Shown here: one piece after another, positions 42,113-51,645 of the stretch
Layout of the letters: each line of letters begins with the position of its first letter
How positions within the stretch are numbered: the first letter of the stretch is position 1
NCBI GenBank assembly: GCA_963576725.1
Contig: OY755236.1
Location: 72,551,311-72,615,310 of the forward strand
DNA length: 64,000 bases
From: Azorinus chamasolen
Taxonomy: Eukaryota > Mollusca > Bivalvia > Cardiida > Solecurtidae
Reading direction: 5' to 3'
Program-made: the position numbers and the translations under genes
Notes under the pieces: generated by a model
The model's database searches: none
What the model was told of the DNA's origin: nothing
What the model saw: the letters and a program-made list of their open reading frames with translations, nothing else

Positions 42113-42466
42113 CCACACTGAAATACAGCAGATGATAGTTAATGATGTACATTTTGTCACACTTGGCGAAAAAGAGTCGTCTCCTGCATTGCTTAGGGTT
42201 TATATTTCCTGCATTGCCTCTGGGAAATATAAACAGAATGTTAGACAGTTTGCTTGGATGAGACACCAAGTTACTCGTTTTGAGTGCCATATGGGTTAAC
42301 ACTATTTGTAACGTTACCATAAATTCAAATCTAGTGTGACAAGAATTAAGCACACTTTTACTATGTCTCAGTATTTGTACAGCATGAACATATTCACAAC
42401 CAAATAACCAAATCAGATTCTTAGAATGTAAGAATGAAACGAAATCATGTAATTACTTTAACATAA
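42113..42466. other. no recognisable feature
   Basis: A weak C-like trace (GACAGTTTGCTTGGATGAGA CACCAAGTTACTCG, 42242) only. Confidence 0.4.
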
Positions 42467-42699
42467 ACTATGTTTTACCGGGCGAACATGCATATGAGAT
42501 ATAATGACAATATTAATTGATTTTTTATAGTATATATGAACACAGAACCTCTTTTGGACATGACAGGGACTATAGAATCAGATCTATATTATTCGATAAG
42601 CAAACAGAACAAACCCCGAACAGACTGCTTCTAACAGAGCGATCTGATTTGGGTCTACTTTGTTTGCAAAGTCGTCAAATATATAGCCAAATGGTTAAA
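42467..42699 (+). mobile_element. A-family MITE, worn ends
   Basis: ATAATGACAATATTAATTGA, ACTATAGAATCAGATCTATA TTATTCGATAAGCAAACAGA ACAAACCCCGAACAGACTGC, TGATTTGGGTCTACTTTGTT TGCAAAG, ATGGTTAAAA. Confidence 0.72.
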
Positions 42700-42717
42700 A
42701 CAGTACGTTCAATTATT

Positions 42718-42911
42718 ATTTAAAACCTCTCTATAACGACTACTAAATTGTGTTAATTAGGTTGCGTTAAGGGCAGGTGGCTGCTTAAAGCAATGTGAAA
42801 GTAAAACAGAACGCTCCTATAGGAGCGTTCTGTTTTAGTTTCACTTTGCTTTAAGAAGCCACCTGCCATGAACTTTATGTAATTTAGTGGTCGTTATAGA
42901 GAGGTTTTACT
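42718..42911. mobile_element. F-a hairpin MITE upstream of the receptor exon
   Basis: TTAAAACCTCTCTATAACGA to TCGTTATAGAGAGGTTTTAC. Perfect inner stem AAAGTAAAACAGAACGCTCC TATA GGAGCGTTCTGTTTTAGTTT. It ends 93 bases before the exon and lies in the upstream intron; the outermost CAGT/ACTG bases are lost. Confidence 0.85.
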
Positions 42912-43004
42912 TAACTTCATTCGTTACATTTTATTTTGTTTCATATAAACATCTATACTGACATTGGTCGAGATAATGCAATGATTTCTTTTTTTTCTTT
43001 TCAG

Positions 43005-43208
43005 ATTGTGAAAATGTTGGTGACAATAGTGGTACTGTTTGCCTTATGTTGGCTGCCTTTGCACACGTTTTTCTTTGTGCTCAATTCCACGGCGGCCGAG
43101 ATGGATCATAACTCTTTAAGTCTTGCCTATTTCATTTGTCACTGGATCGCCATGTCTAATAGTTTTGTCAACCCAATTGTATACGGGTCATTAAATGATA
43201 GTTTTAGG
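43005..43208 (+). CDS. class A GPCR, exon encoding TM6-ECL3-TM7 (internal, partial gene)
   Basis: The 204-base exon (68 codons, phase 0 at both ends) is framed by a long pyrimidine tract ending TTTTCAG and by GTAAGT directly after AGG. Its product starts IVKMLVTIVVLFALCWLPLH: TM6 with the C-W-x-P toggle motif. A 17-residue ECL3 with an Asn-x-Thr sequon follows, then TM7 with HWIAMSNSFVNPIVYG (the N-P-x-x-Y motif). It ends at NDSFR, the start of helix 8. This is a rhodopsin-family receptor, and the CWLPLH plus HWIAMSN combination is typical of neuropeptide receptors (NPY/tachykinin/RYamide/GPR83-like). The exact ligand class cannot be told from two helices. TM1-TM5 exons were not found upstream in the window, so either the introns are very long or small exons were missed. 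Confidence 0.92.
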
Positions 43209-43687
43209 GTAAGTGGGACGTTTACTTATCGATTTGTTGTTTACATGTACTTTTAGCATGAATGAATTATTAGGGTTATACTGAAAATTCTCATGGGAGG
43301 TCTCTGCATTACTTGCACGTTAAACAGGGGTTGTACTGTATAATGATTGTAACTCTTTTTATATCGTTTGTAATTTTTCAATTTGGTATTTTAAGTTGAA
43401 AGTACTGTTTCTGTCCAAACATGTTTAATAAAAATGAAATCTGTTTGACTATTTAACATACCTTTCCGTCACATATGACTTACCTAACCAATTATCCCAT
43501 ATATACACATTTTATGGGTTTTGCAATGTAGACCCAGACCAGGGTTCGGTTTGCTTATTCTGCTAATTTAATCTAGACCAGTTTATCATTGTATTATTAT
43601 CACGTGGGCTAGTCATGACCCATATTATCTGATGGGCTGGATACTGAAATAATTTGACAGGCGAGAGTCAAACCTTTTCGATCCTGA

Positions 43688-44199
43688 TTAACCCTTCCCC
43701 TCTTGTATTTCATTTTCACGCATTTGCAAACAGAGTTGACCCAGACTAGACGGAGCCTATATGCGCCGTCTGATCAAGGTCTGAGCTGTTTGCTTATGAT
43801 AGAATATAGATCTGGACTCATATTCATAAAGCTCCTGAGGAGAAACTTAAGAAAATTCCTTAGTTTCTTGAATTTTATAACTTCAATACAAGTAAAGATA
43901 TTTAAGAAAATTAAAGCTGTATATAAAATATATACATAACCAAATATTCTAGAAGTCAATGAATAAAAAATTCCTCAATAGTTTTGATATAAATGTAGGC
44001 AGAAAATTCCTGCTTAAGTTGTCCTAGGGATAAAATATTCCCAAGGAGCTTAATGAATATGAGCCCTGATTCTACAGTTCCTAACCGAGCCAAAATGCCC
44101 GGTGTCCATATCCAAGTATAAAAAAGTAAGCTAATATAAGTAACTAATATTCATGGTGTCATTATATTTTCCATGAATATGCAACGAGGAAATGTTTAA
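43688..44199 (-). mobile_element. A-family MITE interrupted by an I element
   Basis: TTAACCCTTCCCCTCTTGTA, core GCAAACAGAGTTGACCCAGA CTAGACGGAGCCTATATGCG CCGTCTGATCAAGGTCTGAG CTGTTTGC, AATATAGATCTG; then, after the insertion, ATTCTACAGTTCCTAACCGA, TCCATGAATATGCAACGAGG AAATGTTTAA. The typical A string AGATCTGATTCTACAGTT is split by the insertion. Lies in the receptor's last intron. Confidence 0.8.
43814..44066. mobile_element. I-family TIR element nested in A
   Basis: GGACTCATATTCATAAAGCT CC at the left and GGAGCTTAATGAATATGAGC CC at the right: about 22-bp TIRs. The interior is AT-rich, with an inner inverted repeat (GGAGAAACTTAAG...). A CTG on both sides (43811 and 44066) is a possible 3-bp target duplication. 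No protein. Confidence 0.75.
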
Positions 44200-44468
44200 T
44201 TTCTATATCTAAACTTGGCAAATTCAGCTAGATAGATCCACACTGTATCAAAGTGGTTTGCAAGTAGCAACTCATATTGCTTGTTTGGATATGCTTTGAA
44301 ACGAGAAATTCCTTGTTTTTGTTTTATAATATAAAGGCTTTTAAAAGAAACTGTTTGAATAAAACAGAATACATATACACAATGCGTTCGAACGGAACTG
44401 ACAAACTTACTACAATCGAACACCATCCTTGGTTTATATTGTCAAAACTAAATGAGGAAACAGAGCGT

Positions 44469-44749
44469 ATAATCCTTTACCCGAAAAGTCTTTGTAATCA
44501 GGGTCCATGCTTATAAAACTTTTTATTGAGTCTGAGTTCGTCTGAGTTCGTTCTCAAGTTTTTGATTGGTCAGATTTGAGAACTCAAATCTGACCAATCA
44601 AAAGCTTGAGAACGAACTCAGACTCAACTAAAAAGCTTTATAAGCATGGACCCATAGATTACCCAGATCTGACGGTTCCTGCCGGAGCTGTCTGATCAAT
44701 GCCTATTCTGATTGCGTACAGAAATATATAGAACTCGTTCTACAGTTAA
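44469..44749 (-). mobile_element. A-family MITE interrupted by an H element
   Basis: TATAATCCTTTACCCGAAAA before the H element; after it GATTACCCAGATCTGACGGT TCCTGCCGGAGCTGTCTGAT CAATGCCTATTCTGATTGC and TTCTACAGTTAA. Its last TTAA is the first TTAA of the next A element. Confidence 0.6.
44501..44653. mobile_element. H-family hairpin element, copy 2
   Basis: GGGTCCATGCTTATAAAACT to AGCTTTATAAGCATGGACCC: 20-bp outer arms. Inner GAGTCTGAGTTCGTCTGAGT TCGTTCTCAAG (a short internal duplication) against CTTGAGAACGAACTCAGACT CAAC. Centre AAATCTGACC/GGTCAGATTTGAG. Confidence 0.85.
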
Positions 44750-44991
44750 CCCGTTTTGAATAATCATGTAAGAAATAATGACATCGTAAAAATGTATAAG
44801 CTGAAATTTTATAATCGTATATGAAACAGAACTTTTTGCTCATTACAAAAACTGTAGAGTCGAATCATATCTATATAATTCCACAAGCAAACGGAACAGA
44901 CCCTGAGCTGAAGATTTCTACATCAGCAGTCTGATCTGGGTCTACGAGTATCACAAACGTCAAATTGCGTCCCTATCAGACAAAGAGTTAT
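44746..44991 (+). mobile_element. A-family MITE, head to head with the previous
   Basis: TTAACCCGTTTTGAATAATC to CAGACAAAGAGTTAT. AAACTGTAGAGTCGAATCAT, GCAAACGGAACAGACCCTGA, a scrambled apex (GCTGAAGATTTCTACATCAGC), GTCTGATCTGGGTCTACGAG. Confidence 0.78.
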
Positions 44992-45035
44992 ATTGGCTGC
45001 ATTATCATAAATATTGTTTTGTTCTTGCCCTTTTC

Positions 45036-45245
45036 TTAATGCTTTCGCTGCCAAATTTAGTCGCCTGCAACGTTTGTCGTCTGCTGCAGTTTTCAACTTT
45101 TACATTTCTTCAATTTTGTTTCAAGAAACAGTCACAGTATCAAACAGTTTTGATCATGATGAGACGCCGAGTTACTCGGCGTCTCATCAGGATCAAAACT
45201 GTTTGCAAGGGTAATCACATATGCGACATTGGCAGCGATGGTTAA
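45036..45245 (-). mobile_element. C-family MITE in the receptor's last intron
   Basis: TTAATGCTTTCGCTGCCAAA to GACATTGGCAGCGATGGTTA A. Core CAAACAGTTTTGATCATGAT GAGACGCCGAGTTACTCGGC GTCTCATCAGGATCAAAACT GTTTG, essentially a perfect 65-bp palindrome. It ends 70 bases before the last exon. Confidence 0.92.
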
Positions 45246-45315
45246 AGAGCGACTATTAAAATTGCGTGTGTGGTCTCTAGAAAGGGCTTTATGATGCACT
45301 TTATCAATGCTTCAG

Positions 45316-45597
45316 GCTGACTTGAAGACCCTATTGTTCCGGTGTTTTCCGTGCTGTGGTGGACAGAGAACTCAGCGACACGGTGCCATGAAGATCAAAC
45401 GTCGAGCCGGTACCTACCATGTGAATTTTGCCAAAGACTCGGAGTCCAAATCATATGCAAACACAACATACCTTCTTACCACATGGCAAAATACAAATGA
45501 TGATAGTGCAAGTACTTGCAATATTTCAAGAAACGGTCCTGAATCATCCTCGTTTACGAACCGATCAACAGTGAAAAAGTATTTATTACGTGACTGA
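45316..45597 (+). CDS. class A GPCR, last exon: helix 8 and C-terminal tail
   Basis: The acceptor ATGCTTCAG precedes GCT at 45316. The phase-0 start matches the phase-0 end of the exon at 43208, so the junction reads NDSFR/ADLKTLLFRCFPCC. R-A-D-L-K-x-L-L-F-R continues the amphipathic helix 8, and CFPCC is a palmitoylation-type cysteine cluster directly after it, as in many class A receptors. The tail of about 75 residues is rich in Ser, Thr and Asn (phosphorylation and arrestin sites are likely) and ends KKYLLRD before TGA at 45595. The exon gives 93 residues. No canonical AATAAA was found in the next 100 bases; a G/B MITE pair begins within about 50 bases of the stop. Confidence 0.9.
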   Translation, partial: ADLKTLLFRCFPCCGGQRTQRHGAMKIKRRAGTYHVNFAKDSESKSYANTTYLLTTWQNTNDDSASTCNISRNGPESSSFTNRSTVKKYLLRD

Positions 45598-45644
45598 GGA
45601 ATACATGTACATGTAAACGTCGATGAATCATACCAACGAAAATT

Positions 45645-46100
45645 ATTCTACTTACCCAGAGCAACAGATACAGATGCGTACTCAAATACTATTTTACCCT
45701 TCTCTTGCTGAATTTTAAAATACATTTCTCCTTCTTTACCCATGCCCTGTTGCATAATTACATATATCTTCACTGTGTACAAGCATTTCGCTGTGCAATC
45801 ACTGCTGTGGGTGCACTGTTTGCACAATCAACTTGAAAATAGTGCAGGCCCTGATGAGACAGCTCCTGCAGGAGCTGTCTCATCTGGGTCTTCACTATTT
45901 ACAGGTAGGTATATTGACGTGAATAGCAAGCGAAGGGTTAAAATCGTCATTTCTCCACCAAACCCTATACTTTGACCACTCTGTAGAATCGTCTCGAAGA
46001 GACGGTTCTAAAGAGGGGTCATAACTTAGGGTTTGGTAAAGAAATCAAGATGTTATTCTTGAAAATGTTTAACTTTACGCATCTTAACATGACCTCTGTT
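45645..46100 (+). mobile_element. G-family element split by a B element
   Basis: Left flank CAGAGCAACAGATACAGATG CGTACTCAAATACT; after the B element AAATCGTCATTTCTCCACCA AACCCTATACTTTGACCACT, inner stem AATCGTCTCGAAGAGACGGTT, right arm AAAGAGGGGTCATAACTTAG GGTTTGG, then TATTCTTGAAAATGTTTAAC TTTACGC. Confidence 0.7.
45693..45941 (+). mobile_element. B-family MITE, copy 3, nested in G
   Basis: TTTACCCTTCTCTTGCTGAA to AGCAAGCGAAGGGTTAA, 249 bp. Core GCAGGCCCTGATGAGACAGC TCCTGCAGGAGCTGTCTCAT. Confidence 0.93.
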
Positions 46101-47153
46101 ATATCATTATAGTTATGCCAGTAACCCCTACTTGTGGTATTTCATTAATCAGCCATGATTATATATAGATGGTCGGCCAAGTGTTCCCTTATTTATGCAA
46201 ATATGATTATCATAAGCCTTCCATTTGATCATATTTTGAAATGCCCTGATCTTTTTTTAAGACGTGAGTGGGGCTGGGTCTGCATGCAATACACAAACGT
46301 GTTTCGCATGTTATAGTCACATTCCGCTTACAATGTAACACCATTTTGCCCAATAATAACACAAATGAGAGTAATATGTTTTGTTTGAATAATACTGTAT
46401 GTTAATAGGTCAAGGTAACAGGATTGTGAGTAATTGAATTTTGTCATATTATCGGTTGTTTGATAACAATGTTTTGTAAGATATATCTATATGGGCGATT
46501 CCCTAACAATGAAACAGAACTATATCATGAGTAATATAACACAGTTGACTTGATTAAAGTTTCAAGGGGTTTTACTTTTGAAATTAATACGTTTTCAGTA
46601 ATGTGGTTCACGAAACCTGTAACAGGAAACAATTGCAGGAAGATAATGAAAATCGTCAAGTGAAAGCATTGAAAACTTAATTAAATTCATTACACGAAAG
46701 CACTGCAAAGTAAGCAAATATTTTTTCTACTGCATACATTCTGTATTTAAAGAAATCGAAGTAAAGAGCTCCTGAAAAAGAGAAAGAAGAGCACACAATC
46801 AGTGAATTGAAATAAGCTAAAATACATTTGCAAATATAATAACAGCAGTATACGGACAAGTGGTTTTATCAGACAGATAATTGAAATTAATATTATCCTG
46901 TTTAATGTTTCATTCATTGACAAACTATATCATGCATTGACAAATTAGTTCATTCAGACACACAGAACGAAATCAACGCTGTGCAGACCATTTATTCTAT
47001 TCATCAACTATAGTCAAATCCACACATATTGACATACTTTAATAATGAAAATCAGCATAACTATACACGATTTCAATTGCTACTTGAGCGTTTGGTAATC
47101 TGCATATAATTTTTTTGGAAACGTGTTCTCGGAACTTTTCATGGAACTTATCG
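46101..47153. other. no recognisable feature
   Basis: About 1 kb of AT-rich unique-looking sequence downstream of the receptor; no MITE cores, no convincing frames. ATTAAA-type hexamers occur (46554), but none can be tied to the receptor mRNA. Confidence 0.4.
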
Positions 47154-47540
47154 TTAACCTTTTACCCCATAGATACGTACAGTAAAACCCCTATAATGCG
47201 ACCACTTAATGAACAAACATGGCTGTCTTCATAAGCAGGGGGTTGCTTAATGCAGGACGAACGTTATGCAGAAAGCTCCTATAGGAGCTTTCTGCATAAC
47301 TTTCGTCCTGTATTAAGCTACCACCTGCCTTTGCCACTGTGAATTACACCCCTTTTTGCTGGTCGCATTAGAGGGTTTTTACTGCATTTACAACAGAGCA
47401 GGCATACGTCAGAAGCCTCCTGTAGTACCGTCTGATCAGGGTTTGCTGCATTTAGTTTCTGTAAATAATTATATAGATCTAATTCTACAGTCATTTCATG
47501 TCAAAACCTTTGTTGTTCATATGCCAATATAAATACTTAA
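47154..47540 (-). mobile_element. A-family MITE interrupted by an F element
   Basis: TTAACCTTTTACCCCATAGA TACG before, and TTTACAACAGAGCAGGCATA CGTCAGAAGCCTCCTGTAGT ACCGTCTGATCAGGGTTTGC, ATAGATCTAATTCTACAGTC after. Right end eroded. Confidence 0.7.
47178..47386. mobile_element. F-c hairpin MITE nested in A
   Basis: TACAGTAAAACCCCTATAAT to CATTAGAGGGTTTTTACTGC A. Perfect inner stem GACGAACGTTATGCAGAAAG CTCC TATA GGAGCTTTCTGCATAACTTT CGTC. Confidence 0.9.
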
Positions 47541-48619
47541 CTCATTGATAGCCATACAAACATTACATCGTAAATGACTATTCCTGGAGTAAAATGCTAT
47601 ACGAGTTATCTAAACTATAGTTATCTGCTTCTCGCGGTTACGTTCGCAAATATATTTCGAAAACCCTTCGAGAAAAAGCATTCTCTATTCTCTAACCTCG
47701 TAATTAGCAGTGGCAATTTTAAGAAATACCTTTTATTACCTTACACAACAACACATCATGCTATGGTGACATATTTCTGCCACCACTTAACCACTAGGAA
47801 AGTTTATTCTAGTATGTTACTTACGTGAATATCGAATATTGTCCTGAAAACAAATTACACATTGTTACATGACTTCGACCTCTTTGTGCCGTAAACAAAC
47901 GGCAACTTGTTATCAATGGAATCTGTTATTTAACTTGAACATTATCATCGAACTTGTTATTGAACTACTGTCCATTTCACTCAATTTTGTCACTCGATTT
48001 GAAAAGAAAATGTGTCTTATTTCATAACAGACAGAACTTAAATCTATTTCATTCGAAAATTGTTTTATGCCTGAAATCTTTATTTAAAAATGGGTTCAAC
48101 GGAAACTCGGACACAGAGTTCCTGAAAACGTGATTTAAATTTGACCTCAATCAATTAGGAAATGAAACAGAAAACGATACAAACTCAGTGGCAAAATTGA
48201 GTGACCAAAGTGAGTGAAATGGACTGTAGGAACTATTCATGAAGGTTTATGTTTCGAGCCCAGGTTTGCTAATGAATTCGGGAATAATTGTAATATGCAT
48301 CTGAAAGATGTTTCCGAATATCACAGAATATAGCCAAAGGGGCCGAAACCCTATTTTTGGATTAAAATTTTCAACGATATCATTTATGAAAAGTTTTTTT
48401 GCGTATGTTTTGCAAAATCACTAACAGTTTTCATTTCATAATAAGAAAAAGCAATCTGGTTTTCATGAAACTACTCAAGTTATTATTTATGAAGTGATTA
48501 TTTGAAATATTAACATGAACCTTTAGCTACCGAAAAGTGGTTAAGTGGTAACAGACGTGTGCCACCATACGAAGAAAAATACAATAATTCAAGTAAACTT
48601 AACAAAACCGTTGGTTAGA
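47541..48619. other. no recognisable feature
   Basis: Unique AT-rich sequence. An 84-codon frame at 47574-47828 has no family signature. Confidence 0.35.
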
Positions 48620-48808
48620 ATTAACGTTGACTTTTCAAATGAACAATTCCAAAGTTCAGATAGGTCAAGCTTACCATGAATATTGAGGGTTTTAAAAGAA
48701 AAGTATAACGCGATAAACAGTGAAGACCCTTATGATAGGCTTCCTCCATCGGCCCTCTCACCTGGGTCTTCATTGATTGCCAATGACATTAGTTTCCCGC
48801 AAGGGTAA
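48620..48808 (+). mobile_element. D-family MITE
   Basis: GACTTTTCAAATGAACAATT CC, GGTCAAGCTTACCATGAATA, GATAAACAGTGAAGACCCTT ATGATAGGCTTCCTCCATCG GCCCTCTCACCTGGGTCTTC, TTTCCCGCAAGGGTAAAA. TTAA ends lost. Confidence 0.7.
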
Positions 48809-49057
48809 AACCGTTTTCACTGGAAGGAAATTATAACACAATTAAATGGACTGTTAGTTTCTGAAGCTATATGGTCTGCGTTTTATTTCCGTGTATATGA
48901 TCATTGGACTCCGACATATGCATTGTATTGGCAAAATACAATTACTTGAACAGAAGTCATGATGTGATATAGATGTATAGTCATCGCATTAAAACATTAA
49001 ACATGGGGATGTCTTGTTTTCACTTTGCACCTTACCAGATAAACGACAGAAGTGTAC
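48809..49057. other. no recognisable feature
   Basis: Unique-looking interval. Confidence 0.3.
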
Positions 49058-49248
49058 AGGAAACTCCGTCTAAACCGGAATTCTATGAATTTAGATACTT
49101 TTTTGCAGGTGTTAATGAAGGGTTAACTACATGCAGACAGATCCCTGAGGAGCATTCTTCATGATTTTAACCTTGCATTAAGCTGTCACCTGTCTCCAAG
49201 ATCGATATTTATACCAATTCTAACGTCCGGTTTAGAGAGGTTTTACTA
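49058..49248. mobile_element. F-b hairpin MITE, left terminus lost
   Basis: GGAAACTCCGTCTAAACCGG AATTC to GTCCGGTTTAGAGAGGTTTT ACT. Apex ATCCCTGAGGAGCATT; TTTTAACCTTGCATTAAGCT GTCACC. Confidence 0.78.
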
Positions 49249-49424
49249 GAAAGGTTTGTACAACAAATTGATGAAGATCTGCTCTTTGTGCTTGCGGTAC
49301 ATTGTAGATCTGATTTTAGTTCTCCTAAGGCCAATTCCCCTTATTCATGTCAATATATATATATTAAGGTTAATTGATATTCAATATGTCGTTATTTTTA
49401 CATGCATATTTATATAGTAAAAGA

Positions 49425-49512
49425 TAGGTGGTAGTTTAATGCTTGGTGAAAGTCATGCATAAAACTCCAACAATGTCTCTCATCCTGCATTAAGCAGCCA
49501 TCTGTCCAAAAC
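49425..49512. mobile_element. F-b core remnant
   Basis: GGTGGTAGTTTAATGCTTGG TGAAAGTCATGCATAAAACT CC and CATCCTGCATTAAGCAGCCA TCTGTCC, arms without outer ends. Confidence 0.6.
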
Positions 49513-49514
49513 GG

Positions 49515-49740
49515 TTAACCCTTTACTCCGTAAATACGCCTTTCTACACGTTTGAAAACAGAGTAGACCCAGATCAGACGGCTCTTGTAGGAGCCGTCTG
49601 ATCAGGGTCTGCTCTGTTTGCTATGATGTAATATAGATATGATTCTACGGTTCTGCCATGGTCAAAACGTCCAACTGCTATTATAGTAATTAATCTTGTC
49701 CTTATTTCTTATGTGGATATTCACGGAGTGAATGGTTTAA
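49515..49740 (-). mobile_element. A-family MITE, full length
   Basis: TTAACCCTTTACTCCGTAAA to GAGTGAATGGTTTAA. Core GAAAACAGAGTAGACCCAGA TCAGACGGCTCTTGTAGGAG CCGTCTGATCAGGGTCTGCT CTGTTTGC, almost perfect. Confidence 0.92.
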
Positions 49741-49794
49741 ATTAGCTTTTCCTAAAAGACGGTTTTAATGCACTTAGCTCTATCCTTATCCTAT

Positions 49795-49868
49795 TTGAAG
49801 CTCAGAATCTGACCAATCAAATGCTTGAGAATAATCTTAGACTCAAGCAAAACGTTTTATAACATCGG
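49795..49868. mobile_element. H-family half element
   Basis: CAGAATCTGACCAATCAAAT GCTTGAGAATAATCTTAGAC TCAAGCAAAACGTTTTATAA: right arm only. Confidence 0.6.
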
Positions 49869-50155
49869 GGTCTGGAGGCGAACCCAATACAGTTCTCACT
49901 CACTCACAAGTGGTTTTATTTTGAGCCGGCAAGACGATACACCATGTCTCATCAGCTTTGTGAGCTTTAAAACCCGACTTGTGTTACCAAAAACAAATTC
50001 AACGAATAATCGTCTAGCTGAAATGTAGAACTTGGAAATTAATCGTTAGTTATATTAATTCTTAAAGTAGAATAAAGATATGCACGGTTCAATATCTTCA
50101 AGTATATACAGGATCTGTAACGATTTGCCATTTGAGATAAACTTTGGCGACCTTA
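49869..50155. other. no recognisable feature
   Basis: Unique sequence without gene signals. Confidence 0.3.
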
Positions 50156-50357
50156 TTAACCCATTTGCTCCCAGTGGATTCTTCAATGTTTATATATTGG
50201 ATTAGTCCAATTTTTATTTAAGGGGTGCCTGGCCTAAATTTTCAATTTCGTTTTGTTTCACATTGAAATTCCTATCAGCAAACAGTGTAGAGTCTGATCA
50301 GAGTATACACTGTTTGCCTACGCCCCATATATGGGATCGTGGAAGCAAATGGGTTAA
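50156..50357. mobile_element. K-family TTAA MITE
   Basis: TTAACCCATTTGCTCCCAGT to GTGGAAGCAAATGGGTTAA: a terminal repeat of about 15 bp distinct from E. Reduced core CAAACAGTGTAGAGTCTGAT CAGAGTATACACTGTTTG. 202 bp; only copy seen. Confidence 0.85.
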
Positions 50358-50614
50358 GATTTTTTCTGGACTCTTTTAATAAAGGTTTATCTCAAATGAC
50401 ATCAAGTGTCAAATATATCACTTAACTGATTTGCTTCGATATTTAGACGAAGGAGCAGAACATTAATCGGAAATTGGCTTCATCTTTGCGATGCTGGCTT
50501 TTTTCTATATTTAACAGATGAGACCATGCTAAAGCGGAATGATTATCGAAAGTTTACTAAGTACTGTACAAACACGTAGGAAAAATAGGTTGTGTACTAC
50601 CCTACATGTGTGAT
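50358..50614. other. no recognisable feature
   Basis: Unique sequence. Confidence 0.3.
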
Positions 50615-50826
50615 TTAACCCATCCCTTCATATTGACGAATTTTGACGACTCTGTAGAAGTCACTTTGTGAAGCCATTGTGATAAATAGGAGCAAATGCT
50701 CTATTTATCACAATGGTTTCAAACTACATAATTCTAAACATTTCCTTTTCTCTAGTTAATGCTCCTTTTCAGTTGATTTATTCAAAGAGGATGGATCTAA
50801 ACATAGCCTATGAGGTAATGGAATAA
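50615..50826 (+). mobile_element. E-family MITE, one apex arm deleted
   Basis: TTAACCCATCCCTTCATATT to TATGAGGTAATGGAATAA. GAAGCCATTGTGATAAATAG GAGCAAATGCTCTATTTATC ACAATGGTTTC: the AGCATTTGCTCCT arm is missing, leaving the other half. Confidence 0.87.
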
Positions 50827-51228
50827 GAACGAAATCGTGTGACGTCACATCTTATATTATTTCAACATGGTAGATATAAAAATGTAATGGTTATATTAAC
50901 CGGGAGAGTAGCAAAGTTTTGTGGTAAAAATATAAAACACATAGAGTTGAGAGAGCGATACAACTAAGAAGTAGTAAGAATCATAACACTGCTTGAAAAA
51001 TTAATTTAAAGCAAATACTAAATAGGACAACATAGCAACAGTCTGATCTGGATCTGGTCTGTTGGCAAAGGTGTGACACAATAATAATCACAATATTACT
51101 ACTATGGAACTGGTTTAATCAAAGCTAGGCAGACAATAAAAAAGAGTTATCTACTGTTGCTATATTTTCACTTCAACACATTATTCCTTTCCAACCTAAA
51201 TTATCAGAGTAGTACAGCACATCAGTGT
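50827..51228. other. A scrap, otherwise nothing
   Basis: 51030-51075 CAACAGTCTGATCTGGATCT GGTCTGTTGGCAAAGGTG is an A right arm. No gene. Confidence 0.35.
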
Positions 51229-51478
51229 TTAACCCTTCGCTTGCTATTCGCGTCAATATACCTACCTGTAAATAGTGAAGTCCCAGATGAGACAGCTCCT
51301 GCAGGAGCTGTTTCATCAGGGTCTGTACTATTTACAAGTTGATTGTGCAACCACTGCACTCCACAGCAGTGATTGCACAGCGAAATACGTGTATACAGTG
51401 AAGATATATGTAATTATACAACAGGGCATGGGTAAAGAAGGAGAGGTGTATTTTAAAATTCAGCAAGCGAAGGGTTAA
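51229..51478 (-). mobile_element. B-family MITE, copy 4
   Basis: TTAACCCTTCGCTTGCTATT to CAGCAAGCGAAGGGTTAA, 250 bp, reversed relative to copy 1. Core GTGAAGTCCCAGATGAGACA GCTCCTGCAGGAGCTGTTTC. Confidence 0.95.
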
Positions 51479-51645
51479 CTATAGAGTCCATTCAGTAGGA
51501 CAAACTTAACATTCAGGAGGATTTCGAATGACAAATAGTACAGACCCTGATCATAGGGTTCCTAGAGGAGCCATCTGATCTGGGTCTACACTGTTTGCTA
51601 ATGACAATGCATGTATGTCCATGGTTGAAAAGGTTAATGCATGAG
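51479..51645 (-). mobile_element. D-family MITE remnant
   Basis: CCATTCAGTAGGACAAACTT AACATTCAGGAGG, GACAAATAGTACAGACCCTG ATCATAGGGTTCCTAGAGGA GCCATCTGATCTGGGTCTAC ACTGTTTGC, ending AAAAGGTTAA. It follows the B element. Confidence 0.6.

Noticed and set aside
41804..42299. Four overlapping frames of 93-143 codons with repeating hexapeptides
   Set aside because: They come from the 18-bp tandem array, whose unit length is a multiple of three; no start context or homology.
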